Made by a program: the position numbers and the translations under genes. A stretch of DNA of 37,855 nucleotides from CAVYYW01 sp963772845. Lineage in GTDB: Bacteria > Bacillota > Bacilli > Bacillales > Sporolactobacillaceae. How positions within the stretch are numbered: position 1 is the stretch's first letter; every line of letters begins with the position of its first letter. This document shows positions 8,732 to 16,158 of the stretch, piece by piece. The stretch covers positions 1 through 37,855 of the forward strand of contig CAVYYW010000025.1 of the NCBI GenBank assembly GCA_963772845.1, given 5' to 3'. A model generated the notes under the pieces. It did not search any database. It saw only the letters and a program-made list of their open reading frames with translations, and had not been told where the DNA came from.

Positions 8732-9206
8732 TTATTACCGGAAAAAGAAGCACCTGGGGAGCTTCTTTTTTTTGCTTTATAAAAATATATTGGGCGCGCC
8801 GCATATGGTAGGAGGACGAGACGACGATTGCTGACTTAAAATGATGGGCCTTCATGACTTTTTTAGTGAAAAAAGCATTCCCATAAGTACTTTGGGATTG
8901 AAGCTCGGGAATAATGGCAGATTGGGGGACCCCCTCATCCTTGAGCCGGCCAATTTCCTGCATGGCTACGGATGTGAAGGGATGATTGCGCAGGCCGCCG
9001 TTCGACAAAATCACTTTGCCCGCCAGACCAGATTTATACAGTTTGCTCGCTTCAAGGGTTCTTTCACCGTCACCTCCACCAAGAACAATAATAACATCAG
9101 CCTTTTGAAGCGGCTGTTCAATATCAAGAAACCGGCCAGCTAATATGAAACTGAAGAACACGATGAGAAAAACAGTAAGTAGAATCTTCCATAATTTTAT
9201 TTTCAT
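8664..9206 (-). pseudogene. DUF218 (YdcF-like) gene, right copy, 3'-truncated by the duplication junction
   Basis: From the ATG at 9206 to about 8781 this matches the full-length DUF218 copy almost perfectly: membrane segment, 'VLGGGDGERTLEAS' and 'SSSYHMRRAQYIF'. At the junction it loses about the last 57 codons and runs into antisense of the SinI-like gene and its terminator, giving a foreign tail to a stop at 8664. The conserved fold is cut within its C-terminal part, so it is probably non-functional. It is still coupled to the intact regulator gene upstream, with the same ribosome site overlapping that gene's stop. Confidence 0.85.
8743..8775 (+). terminator. Intrinsic terminator of left SinI-like gene
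   Basis: The stem is AAAAGAAGC / GCTTCTTTT with a 9-base loop, running into nine or more T residues, 11 bases after the stop codon. Confidence 0.85.
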
Positions 9207-9225
9207 ATGCCGAACCTGCCTCTCC

Positions 9226-10719
9226 TTACTGCGCGCCAAATTCCTCCACAATTTTATCGGAAATCTGATCATCTTCATTAAAGATGTGCATATAATTCCT
9301 CAAATGGTGAAGGGCCTGCTGGTCTTTACCTGATTGAAGCAGCCAATCCGCCATCCACAAGATCAGGTGAATCAGTCTTGCTCGGATCTGGTTCATAAGA
9401 GAGATGAACCAGTCTTCATAGGTAACAGGCGTAAATGTAAGAGGAAGGCTGTTTAACAGATTCCCGCAGTTAATAAATTTTTTTTCGTGATTGGTTTCAT
9501 CGACAGCAGATTTAAGGAGGGCCATAAAATCAAGGGCATCACTGGTGACCTCACCGTTAAGGTGGATATGATGACGGTCAGTTGAAAGAAACGGCTGCTT
9601 GCCATTTTCTGCGGTTAGCATTTTTTTTAAATAAGAAAGATAGACGCTTAAATTTTTTTTGGCCAGAGGAAGCGGAAGATCCGGCCAAAGCGCATCACAA
9701 AGCTGTTCACGGGTAGCTGACCGGTGAAAAAGCATATAGATGAGAATGGGCTTGGCCGATCGCTTATTCCAGCCATCGAGCCTCTCTTCACCATTAATAT
9801 AGACCTGGAAGGACTGAATCACATTTATATGGAGAGTCTCCTCCTCATCCTCCAGAATTTGATTCGTAAACGTCTGGACCTCTTCATAAAGAGCGGTCAC
9901 AAGCTGATCTTTGCCGGAGGTCTTCTTTCCAGGGTTTTCTTTCATGAAATCAAGCATCAGCATGGCGGTGATTTCCGGTTTATCCAGCACCAAAAAACTC
10001 GAAGCACCTGGAATGGTTATATGGTGACAATGAGTGAGCGGGTTTATGTTGAATTTCAGAAAATGCTGCGGAAACAGCCGGTCTTTTTCACCTGCCAGAA
10101 TCAGCGTTGGAACATGGCTCCCTTTCAGATAACGGTGCGGTTCACCGCTTATTGCCAAGTCCATAATTTTAAAATAAGTATCAGGATCTGTGGTAGATAA
10201 AATCTGTCGCCAGTGAAGAATGGCAGGATGGAAGGGAGGCAGCACCGAGCCCATTTTAATAATATAATCAACCGGAATCGTCGTACCGGAATGGCTTATT
10301 TTCATTCGATGGTCCCTAATTTTTCTAATGGTGTGAGGTGGGTTGCAGGGCATGGAAAGTAAAAGCAGACTTTGAACTTTAGCTCGATTGTAAAAGGCGT
10401 ATCTTGCTGCAATTATTGCACTGAAGCCTATTCCAGCTAAATGAAACCGGCTGACTTTAAGTGTGGAAACAAGCATCTGGAGGTCATTGGTGTAGCGTTC
10501 ATAAGTGAGATCATCAAGACCGCGGCTGCTTTTTCCAAGCCCTCTAAGGTCATAGCGGATCACAGTATAATTCCTATTTAAATAAGGAAGGATGTCGTCA
10601 AAAAGTGTGTGATCGGTAATATTATTGTGAAGCAATATTATGATCTCAGCATTCTCCCGTTCACTGGCAAGGTCTATCGTGTAGTAAATAGAGTCATTAC
10701 CATTATTAAGAAAAGGCAT
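9226..10719 (-). CDS. Regulator joining a catalytically degenerate alpha/beta-hydrolase domain to an SARP-type winged-helix + BTAD region
   Basis: The protein has 497 residues. Residues about 1-262 follow the alpha/beta-hydrolase fold (oxyanion-side 'LLHNN' near 30, 'VIRYDLRGLGKS' 53-64, elbow at 94-101, acid in 'AGEKDRLF' with D213, and 'IPGASSFLVLDKP' at 237-248). The nucleophile position, normally Ser in G-x-S-x-G, is Gly98 (G-I-G-F-S), and the usual catalytic His of the 'GAGH' position is Ser. Catalysis is therefore unlikely and ligand sensing is more plausible. Residues about 298-385 resemble the OmpR-like winged helix of SARP activators ('DALWPD...AKKNLSVYLSYLKKML'), and about 395-490 a BTAD-like helical domain. 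It has an AAAGGAGG site 8 bases before ATG and a clear promoter, and lies divergent from a SinI-like gene. The target genes are unknown; autoregulation or control of the divergent gene is inference. Confidence 0.82.
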   Translation of the reverse strand: MPFLNNGNDSIYYTIDLASERENAEIIILLHNNITDHTLFDDILPYLNRNYTVIRYDLRGLGKSSRGLDDLTYERYTNDLQMLVSTLKVSRFHLAGIGFSAIIAARYAFYNRAKVQSLLLLSMPCNPPHTIRKIRDHRMKISHSGTTIPVDYIIKMGSVLPPFHPAILHWRQILSTTDPDTYFKIMDLAISGEPHRYLKGSHVPTLILAGEKDRLFPQHFLKFNINPLTHCHHITIPGASSFLVLDKPEITAMLMLDFMKENPGKKTSGKDQLVTALYEEVQTFTNQILEDEEETLHINVIQSFQVYINGEERLDGWNKRSAKPILIYMLFHRSATREQLCDALWPDLPLPLAKKNLSVYLSYLKKMLTAENGKQPFLSTDRHHIHLNGEVTSDALDFMALLKSAVDETNHEKKFINCGNLLNSLPLTFTPVTYEDWFISLMNQIRARLIHLILWMADWLLQSGKDQQALHHLRNYMHIFNEDDQISDKIVEEFGAQ

Positions 10720-10778
10720 CTTCTATCCTCCTTTCTGTGTAGCGGAAGTGTAGACGTCACTTTGTTAATATATAGAAA

Positions 10779-10807
10779 ATTATACGTGCAAGCGGCCGTT
10801 TTGTAAA
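10779..10807 (-). promoter_or_regulatory. Predicted sigma-A promoter of the intact hydrolase-fold regulator
   Basis: On the minus strand this reads TTTACA (10807-10802), a 17-base spacer, then TATAAT (10784-10779). It is a near-consensus promoter within the 181-base spacer shared with the SinI-like gene. I find no equally good plus-strand promoter for the SinI-like gene, which may need an activator. Confidence 0.75.
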
Positions 10808-10900
10808 TGTGGAGTCAGGTACCGAAAGACCCGATCAGGCAGGGGGGACAAGTCACATCATTGCTTCAACGCAAGGCTATTATATTGGGGGAGTCGTTAC

Positions 10901-11032
10901 ATGCAGAGGCAGATCATTGACAAAGAATGGGTACGTCTTCTGACAGAGGCAAAGCAGCTGGGGGTCACGATCGAAGAAGTCCGCCGTTTTTTTGAAGCGA
11001 GTAAAAGTAAGGGGAACTTGAGCCGTCCATAA
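10901..11032 (+). CDS. SinI-like antirepressor small protein, right copy
   Basis: It is 43 residues and differs from the left copy by one residue near the C-terminus (Asn41 to Ser41). The EWV-x-LL-x-EAK helix and the EEVRRFF helix, which define the SinI dimerisation fold, are identical. GGGGGAG lies 6 bases upstream of ATG. Its conservation, while the neighbouring regulator copies have diverged, hints that this small protein is under selection or that the duplication is recent. No SinR partner is nearby. Confidence 0.85.
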   Translation: MQRQIIDKEWVRLLTEAKQLGVTIEEVRRFFEASKSKGNLSRP

Positions 11033-11042
11033 TTATTACCGG

Positions 11043-11076
11043 AAAAAGAAGCACCTGGGGAGCTTCTTTTTTTTGT
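11043..11076 (+). terminator. Intrinsic terminator of right SinI-like gene
   Basis: This has the same AAAAGAAGC / GCTTCTTTT stem and T-run as the left copy, 10 bases after the stop. Confidence 0.85.
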
Positions 11077-11142
11077 CTAAAAAAGGAAGCGGTGGATTTC
11101 CGGACGCCGCTTCGTCCACCTCGTCGCGTTAGTGAGGACAAA

Positions 11143-11508
11143 ATGAGCGGTGCGCTTTGCCGCACCGTTTCCGTTATCATTGATACATTCAAATAAGGGA
11201 TGAAAAATCATTATATTTTAGGATTTTTCATGAATTTCAGCTGATTTTTTTAAGATCGATGAGAAATCAGCTTCCGAATGGGTCTTGAAATTGCTTCGGG
11301 CGGTGGTGGGACCGTTCCCAATAGGATGCTGCTGTCCACTTCTGAGATTTACTTGCCACTTTTGGTGATTTGCTGTCCACTTTCAGTGATTTATTGTCCA
11401 CTTTCAGTGATTTGCTGTCCACTTCTGAGATTTATTGTCCACTTTCCTAATTTTTCCTTCATCCACCAAGAAAGCTTGCCTGGATGTACCGCCAGGCGCC
11501 ATAAAATC
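11143..11508. repeat. Interspersed ~0.36 kb structured repeat, copy 1
   Basis: The element begins near GAGCGGTGCG, contains a hairpin GAAAAATC / GATTTTTC, then a 9-bp perfect stem AGCTGATTT / AAATCAGCT. A conserved 'GGGACCGTTCCCA' block follows, and then five to six short direct repeats built on TGTCCACTT plus GATTT at about 21-22 base spacing. A second copy follows directly and a third lies at 19462-19768. Short frames through it encode only repeat-derived peptides, so I treat it as non-coding. Confidence 0.8.
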
Positions 11509-11511
11509 CAA

Positions 11512-11870
11512 AATGGGCGGTGCTCAATGTCGCATTTATCATTGAAACATTCAAATAAGGAATGAAAAATCATTATTTTTTAGGATTTTTCATGAATTTC
11601 AGCTGATTTTTTTAAGATCGACGAGAAATCAGCTTCCGAATGGGTCTTGAAGTTGCTTCGGGAGGTGGTGGGACCGTTCCCAATGGGATGCTGTTGTCCA
11701 CTTCTGAGATTTACTTGCCACTTTTGGTGATTTGCTGTCCACTTTCGAGTGATTTACTGTCCACTTTCTGAGTGATTTATTGTCCACTTTCCTAATTTTT
11801 CCTTCATCCGCCAAGAAAGCCTGCCGGGATTACCGCCAGGCGCCATAAAATCCCAAATGAGCGGTGCGCA
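11512..11870. repeat. Interspersed ~0.36 kb structured repeat, copy 2
   Basis: This is a direct repeat of the previous element, well conserved through both hairpins and the GGGACCGTTCCCA block, with small indels in the TGTCCACTT array (for example an extra G/A within units near 11745 and 11767). After it, 11871-12067 holds no further feature that I can support apart from the leader of the regulator gene at 12068. Confidence 0.8.
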
Positions 11871-12067
11871 ATGTCGCACCGCCACCTTGATGCTTTGCAT
11901 GGCTCGCGCAGATTGCCACCAAGCAATTTTTTAAAATAGACAAACGAGTGGGGGAGTGGTACGCTCGTCGTATTAAATTGACGAGTATCGAACCGCGTTT
12001 GGAGCACCATAAACAAGAGGCTTGGCGCTGCCAGTACATACAAAATCAGACTTGGGAGTGTGGCAAA

Positions 12068-13369
12068 ATGGGACATAAAATTGGAATAATTGGTCCTTCC
12101 TGGTCTGTCGAGCGGATATTGAAGGTGGCAGAGGAATTTCAGCAGGAGATAGAGTTTAAGGCGTTTACCTATTTAGATGTGTTAGAAGCGCAAAAAATCG
12201 TAGTAAAAAATGACCATCTTGTTGATGCCTGGCTGTTCTCAGGAGAATTGCCTTTCAGGGCTGCGAGAGCGTCTTTAGCAGGGAGTAAAGCAGCTGCCTA
12301 TATTCCGCATACAGAATCAAGCTTTTATAAATGTTTTTTAGATTTGGCTTATGAATCTGGGGCACTCCTCGAACGGCTAAGCATCGATATGCTGAAGGAA
12401 ACAACCATTGTTCAGGAAACCTTTCAGCAGCTTTCTAAGCCTCCCGGGGTCAGATATGTCGAGGAATATGAGTGTGGTGTGGATCCCGAAGCATTGATTT
12501 CATTTCATCTTAAGCTATGGGAAAAGGGAGAGACAGACGGGGCTTTGACCTGTTTTCCTGCCGTTCATAAGGCACTGAGTGAAGCTGGGGTGCCTGTTTC
12601 TGCGATTATGACGAGCCGGATGGAAATCCGTCAGACACTCAGAATACTGATTGAAAAAGTCAAAACTTCTTTCTTTAAAGATACCCAAATTGGAGTGGAA
12701 ATCATTGAAATGGAGTTTTTTGATCGAGTAATCGAGAAAGCCACCACACCGTATCATTTACAGTATCTAGAACTGCGGCTGAAGGAAATTCTTTATAGAC
12801 TTTGTGAAAAGCTGGATGGATCCTTGCTTGATAGAGGGAATGGCCGATATGTAATTTTTAGCTCGCGCGGCGCAATTGAACGTGAAATCACAGCGCTTAA
12901 GCAGACGGTTCAACAGTTGTCACTGGAATCGGGTACGTCCGCTGCGGTTGGGATCGGGTTCGGCACGACAGTTTTTTCGGCGGAAACGAATGCCCATCGT
13001 GCGATTCAGCAATCAAAAGAAACAGCGGAGAGCGGCATTGTCATTGTTCAGGAAAATGGCATCATGATCGAGTCTGCGGGAAATGAAGAGGAATTAGCGT
13101 ATACCTTCCGCACGAGCGATAAAGATTTTATGGAAAAGTTAAAAAGCGCTGGCATCAGCATTAAAACGTACAATAAAATAGAGGCGCTCGTTCAGAGAAA
13201 AGGATGGCACGATTTCACATCAAAGGATTTGTCTGTTCACCTTGGCATGACGGAACGAAATGTTCGGCGGATCGTGGCGGATCTGTGCCAGGCTAATCTC
13301 CTTGAAATGATCGGGGAAGAGGCGCCGCCCGCAAGAGGAAGACCTAAAAAAGTTTACCGGATGAAATAG
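12068..13369 (+). CDS. Transcriptional regulator with sensor-like N-terminus, degenerate GGDEF-like domain and C-terminal HTH
   Basis: The product is about 433 residues. The N-terminus ('KIGIIGPSWSVERILKVA') resembles PrpR/receptor-like sensing modules. Residues about 230-350 look like a GGDEF-type fold without the GGDEF signature ('RGNGRYVIFSSRGA', '...GIGFGTTVFSAETNAHRAI'). The last 80 residues carry a winged-helix HTH ('TSKDLSVHLGMTERNVRRI') ending in a basic 'RGRPKK'. I chose ATG 12068 because GGGAG lies about 10 bases upstream and the family-like sequence starts there; an open frame from 11948 runs through the upstream spacer and looks non-coding. It ends at its own terminator and sits upstream of the M20/DUF3100 operon on the same strand, so it is the likely regulator of that operon. 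The effector is unknown. Confidence 0.78.
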   Translation: MGHKIGIIGPSWSVERILKVAEEFQQEIEFKAFTYLDVLEAQKIVVKNDHLVDAWLFSGELPFRAARASLAGSKAAAYIPHTESSFYKCFLDLAYESGALLERLSIDMLKETTIVQETFQQLSKPPGVRYVEEYECGVDPEALISFHLKLWEKGETDGALTCFPAVHKALSEAGVPVSAIMTSRMEIRQTLRILIEKVKTSFFKDTQIGVEIIEMEFFDRVIEKATTPYHLQYLELRLKEILYRLCEKLDGSLLDRGNGRYVIFSSRGAIEREITALKQTVQQLSLESGTSAAVGIGFGTTVFSAETNAHRAIQQSKETAESGIVIVQENGIMIESAGNEEELAYTFRTSDKDFMEKLKSAGISIKTYNKIEALVQRKGWHDFTSKDLSVHLGMTERNVRRIVADLCQANLLEMIGEEAPPARGRPKKVYRMK

Positions 13370-13378
13370 TTGACTAAG

Positions 13379-13406
13379 GACCAGGCCGCAGAGTCTGGTC
13401 TTTTTT
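13379..13406 (+). terminator. Intrinsic terminator after the HTH regulator
   Basis: GACCAG / CTGGTC stem with a 10-base loop followed by TTTTTT, just after the regulator stop. Confidence 0.85.
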
Positions 13407-13489
13407 GTCGAAAAAAAGGGGTTTGAGGAAGAAGAAAAAGCACGTTTATTAACAAAATATTAATTTTTATGAATTATCTGAAATAACCA

Positions 13490-13518
13490 TTGCGTGATGT
13501 ACTGCGATAAAGTAAACT
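13490..13518 (+). promoter_or_regulatory. Predicted sigma-A promoter of the amidohydrolase operon
   Basis: TTGCGT (13490-13495), 17-base spacer, TAAACT (13513-13518). Transcription would start near 13525, placing the structured element at 13536-13617 at the 5' end of the message. Confidence 0.6.
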
Positions 13519-13535
13519 ATATGATTATAGGAAAT

Positions 13536-13617
13536 ATTCCTTAATTAGACCGAAATGAACAAATTTCATTTAAGAAAGTCATGTTCAGACGGCATTATTA
13601 AGGAATCTTTTTTTATC
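13536..13617 (+). promoter_or_regulatory. Structured untranslated leader with terminator-like end upstream of the amidohydrolase operon
   Basis: A perfect 10-bp outer stem, ATTCCTTAAT (13536-13545) with ATTAAGGAAT (13597-13606), closes a loop of about 50 bases. That loop holds an inner 7-bp hairpin AAATGAA / TTCATTT (13553-13571) and a weak third stem. The 3' arm runs into CTTTTTTTAT, so the element could act as an attenuator. I do not recognise a known riboswitch class; the purine-riboswitch core is absent. It lies about 100 bases before the first M20 gene. Confidence 0.5.
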
Positions 13618-13719
13618 TTAAAAAGAGTGAATATTTGGAATTTTATATTGGCTAATGTTCTTTAACGGGATCTGGCAGGCGATATTCATTCTTAAATCTA
13701 ATCAAAGGGTGGGAAAGTG

Positions 13720-14895
13720 ATGATCACAAAGTCTGTAGACGAGCTGATTGCCGAGGTTAAGCAAGATGTCATTAAGTGGCGAAGATATTTTCATCAGCAT
13801 CCGGAGTTGTCGTTTGAAGAAAAAAAGACGTCGCAAATTGTCTATGATACCCTTCAGTCTTTTGGAAATCTGGAAGTCTCCCGGCCAACAAAAACGAGTG
13901 TCCTTGCGAAGCTGAAAGGCGATCAGCCAGGCGACGTGCTTGGCATCCGGGCGGATATGGACGCCCTCCCCATCCAGGAAGAAACGGATTTGGCGTTCGC
14001 GTCTCAAAACCCAGGTGTCATGCATGCATGCGGCCATGATGGCCATACAGCCATGCTGCTTGGAGCGGCCAAGATCCTCACTCAACTAAAAAGCCAAGTG
14101 AAAGGCGAGATACGATTTATTTTTCAGCATGCCGAAGAAAAACATCCAGGCGGTGCCATTGAGATGGTCGAGGCAGGCGTCATGGATGGGGTTGATAAGA
14201 TTATCGGACTGCATTTATTTTCTCCGATTCCTCTAGGGAAAATTGGGATTGTATCGGGGGCTTTAACGTCTAACTCAGACACGTTTGACTTGAAGATTAT
14301 CGGGAAAGGCGGTCATTCATCACAGCCGGATACAGCGGTGGATCCGATTGCAATCGGTGCACAGGTGATCACCAATCTGCAGCATGTTGTTTCAAGAAAC
14401 ACGGATCCTCTGGAAAAAATCGTAATATCCGTGACAGAGTTCCATGCGGGTACGGCAAAAAATATTATTCCCGATTCTGTGGCGCTTGGCGGGTCAGTCC
14501 GAACCTTCAGTAAGGACGTGCGTGCAGAGGCGGTTAAACTGATTGAGCGGATTGCGCAAGGCGTGACAGCAGCACATGGCGCTTCGTATCAGCTCAATTA
14601 TAATTACGGCTATGGCTCAGTAATAAATGATCCGGTCTTAACGCAAAAGGTTGAGGAAACGGTTAGAGACGTTTTGGGCGAGGATTATGTCTATCATGCG
14701 CCTCCTACGATGGGCGGCGAGGATTTCTCGGCTTTTCTGCAAAAAGCGCCAGGCTGCTTCATCCCGGTAGGGGCAGGAAATGTGGAAAAAGGCATTATTC
14801 ATCCCCATCATCATCCGAAGTTTACGGTTGATGAAGAGGCTCTGGAAGATGGCGTCAAGATTATTGTCAATGCTTCTTTTAAACTATTGGACTAG
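13720..14895 (+). CDS. M20-family amidohydrolase (N-acyl amino acid / IAA-amino acid hydrolase type)
   Basis: This 391-residue metallo-hydrolase has the M20D (hippurate/IAA-amino acid hydrolase) layout. Metal-site motifs are 'MHACGHDGHTAML' near residue 105 and 'HAEEKHPGGA' near 140. An inserted dimerisation domain (about 185-300, 'GKGGHSSQPDTAVDP') and the late motifs 'GGEDFSAFLQ' and 'HHHPKF' follow. It removes acyl groups from amide-linked amino acids or similar compounds in the cytosol. GGGTGGG precedes the start; GTG 13717 and ATG 13720 are adjacent in frame, and I favour the ATG. It is first in an operon with a DUF3100 membrane protein and a second M20 enzyme. The substrate is not known. 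Confidence 0.9.
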   Translation: MITKSVDELIAEVKQDVIKWRRYFHQHPELSFEEKKTSQIVYDTLQSFGNLEVSRPTKTSVLAKLKGDQPGDVLGIRADMDALPIQEETDLAFASQNPGVMHACGHDGHTAMLLGAAKILTQLKSQVKGEIRFIFQHAEEKHPGGAIEMVEAGVMDGVDKIIGLHLFSPIPLGKIGIVSGALTSNSDTFDLKIIGKGGHSSQPDTAVDPIAIGAQVITNLQHVVSRNTDPLEKIVISVTEFHAGTAKNIIPDSVALGGSVRTFSKDVRAEAVKLIERIAQGVTAAHGASYQLNYNYGYGSVINDPVLTQKVEETVRDVLGEDYVYHAPPTMGGEDFSAFLQKAPGCFIPVGAGNVEKGIIHPHHHPKFTVDEEALEDGVKIIVNASFKLLD

Positions 14896-14927
14896 CTTTT
14901 CAAAAAAATTAAAGAAGAGGTGTAACG

Positions 14928-16140
14928 ATGGATCCATTATTAGCAACCGTTATTTTGCTGGCTTTGATTGCGGTGGGAGAATTAATCTCTATAGTAACAA
15001 GAGCAAGAATTCCGATGCTGCTGGTCGGACTGATGGGCTTTCTCTTGCTGAGATGGGCAGGGGTGCTTCCGCCGGACTTGATTAAGAACTCGAATTTCGC
15101 CATTATCGGTGCTCTGATGTCAGCACCTCTTATTATTCATATGGGAACCTTGATTCCGATCAAAACCATCAAATCTCAATATCGCGCTGTCCTTGTTTCG
15201 TTAATCGGAATGGCGTGCGCCTGTCTGCTGATTCTGCTGATTGTGACACCGCTTGTTGGCTACAAAACCGCGGCTGCAGGAACAGGACCACTAACCGGCG
15301 GCCTGATTGCATTTCTTGTCACCTCTCAAAAGCTTAAAGCATTAGGGTCTAGTTAGCCTGATCTCGATTCCAGCTCTGATTCTTGTCTTTCAAGGTTTAA
15401 TCGGCATGCCGCTTACCTCGAATCTACTACGCCGACACGCTATGAAGCTTCGCGGGACTCTTGAAACCAGCACATTAATCGCTGCCACCGTCGCTCTCGA
15501 AGATTCGCCTAAAAAAGAAGACGTAAAGAATGAAGAGAAAAGTCTTGAGAAAACCAACGTCAAAAAAGAAACCGGGCTGATTCCGGAAAAATTCCAAACG
15601 AATCTGGTGCTGCTTTTCCTTCTGTTTGCCGGTGCAGCTCTGGCAACAACCCTAGGAACATTGACAGGGATCAGCTACAGCTTGTGGGCACTGGCCATTG
15701 GGATGATTGGAACGTTTGCCGGCATTTTCCGCAATAAACTGATGGAACGGGCCAATGCATTCAGCGTCGGTATTGCCGGTCTGATTATCATCGTCATGAA
15801 CGCGATGAATGATACCACGATCAGTATGTTCCTAGACTATCTTCCAACGGTTGCTCTCATCATTATTGTCGGAACGGCTGGCCTTGTGGTCGGCGGCTTT
15901 ATTGGCGCGAAGCTGTTTAAATGGGATCCCTTCAAAGGCATTTCAATTGCTCTTACGGCTTTATACGGTTTCCCAGGCGACTATCTTATTTCACAGGAAG
16001 TCAGCCGGAGCGTCGGCCGCAATAAGGAAGAGGAAGAAGCGATCTTCAATGAAATTCTTTCTCCCATGCTGATCGGCGGATTTACCTCAGTCACGGTCGG
16101 ATCGGTGATTATCGCAACGATCCTAATGAATACTTTGTAG
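14928..16140 (+). pseudogene. DUF3100-like integral membrane protein (putative transporter), frameshifted
   Basis: Two halves of one membrane protein lie in adjacent frames: 14928-15356 (about five membrane segments, '...PLTGGLIAFLVTSQKLKALG') and the rest to 16140 (a charged linker and about six further segments). Removing one T at about 15348 restores 'KALGLVSLISIPALIL' and a product of about 403 residues, close to the family's usual size. DUF3100 proteins are uncharacterised membrane proteins often found with peptidase or amidohydrolase genes; uptake of the operon's substrate is my inference. An AAGAGGTG site lies 7 bases before ATG. The one-base insertion fits the pattern across this window and may not be biological. 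Confidence 0.72.
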
Positions 16141-16158
16141 GATAAAGGAGCCTGTTCA

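Larger units (their letters stand above)
6477..8775. repeat. Tandem duplication, unit 1 (left copy)
   Basis: This segment is a head-to-tail duplicate of 8781-11075. It contains most of the DUF218 gene, the hydrolase-regulator gene, the divergent SinI-like gene and its terminator. The copies are nearly identical across promoter and SinI regions and differ by scattered substitutions plus small indels in the regulator gene. The junction between units falls right after the SinI terminator, where short homology (CTTTAT followed by AAAAATATATTGGG) is shared with the interior of the DUF218 gene at about 6471-6490. This is the signature expected of a simple tandem duplication by short-homology recombination. 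Confidence 0.9.
8781..11075. repeat. Tandem duplication, unit 2 (right copy)
   Basis: This is the second copy of the 6477-8775 segment. It keeps the regulator gene intact but has only the 5' part of the DUF218 gene. Homology ends after the SinI terminator at about 11075, where the repeat-rich spacer begins. Confidence 0.9.

Noticed and set aside
11278..11814. Short open frames on both strands through the TGTCCACTT repeats
   Set aside because: They encode only repeat-derived peptides (for example KVDSKSPKV), change with unit number, and lack ribosome sites.
11948..12067. Upstream extension of the HTH regulator start
   Set aside because: The extra 40 residues do not resemble the family, and the ATG at 12068 has the better ribosome site and begins the conserved sequence.
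13536..13617. Purine riboswitch or T-box call for the structured leader
   Set aside because: The conserved purine-binding junction and loop-loop sequences, and the T-box AGGGTGGNACCGCG motif, are absent.
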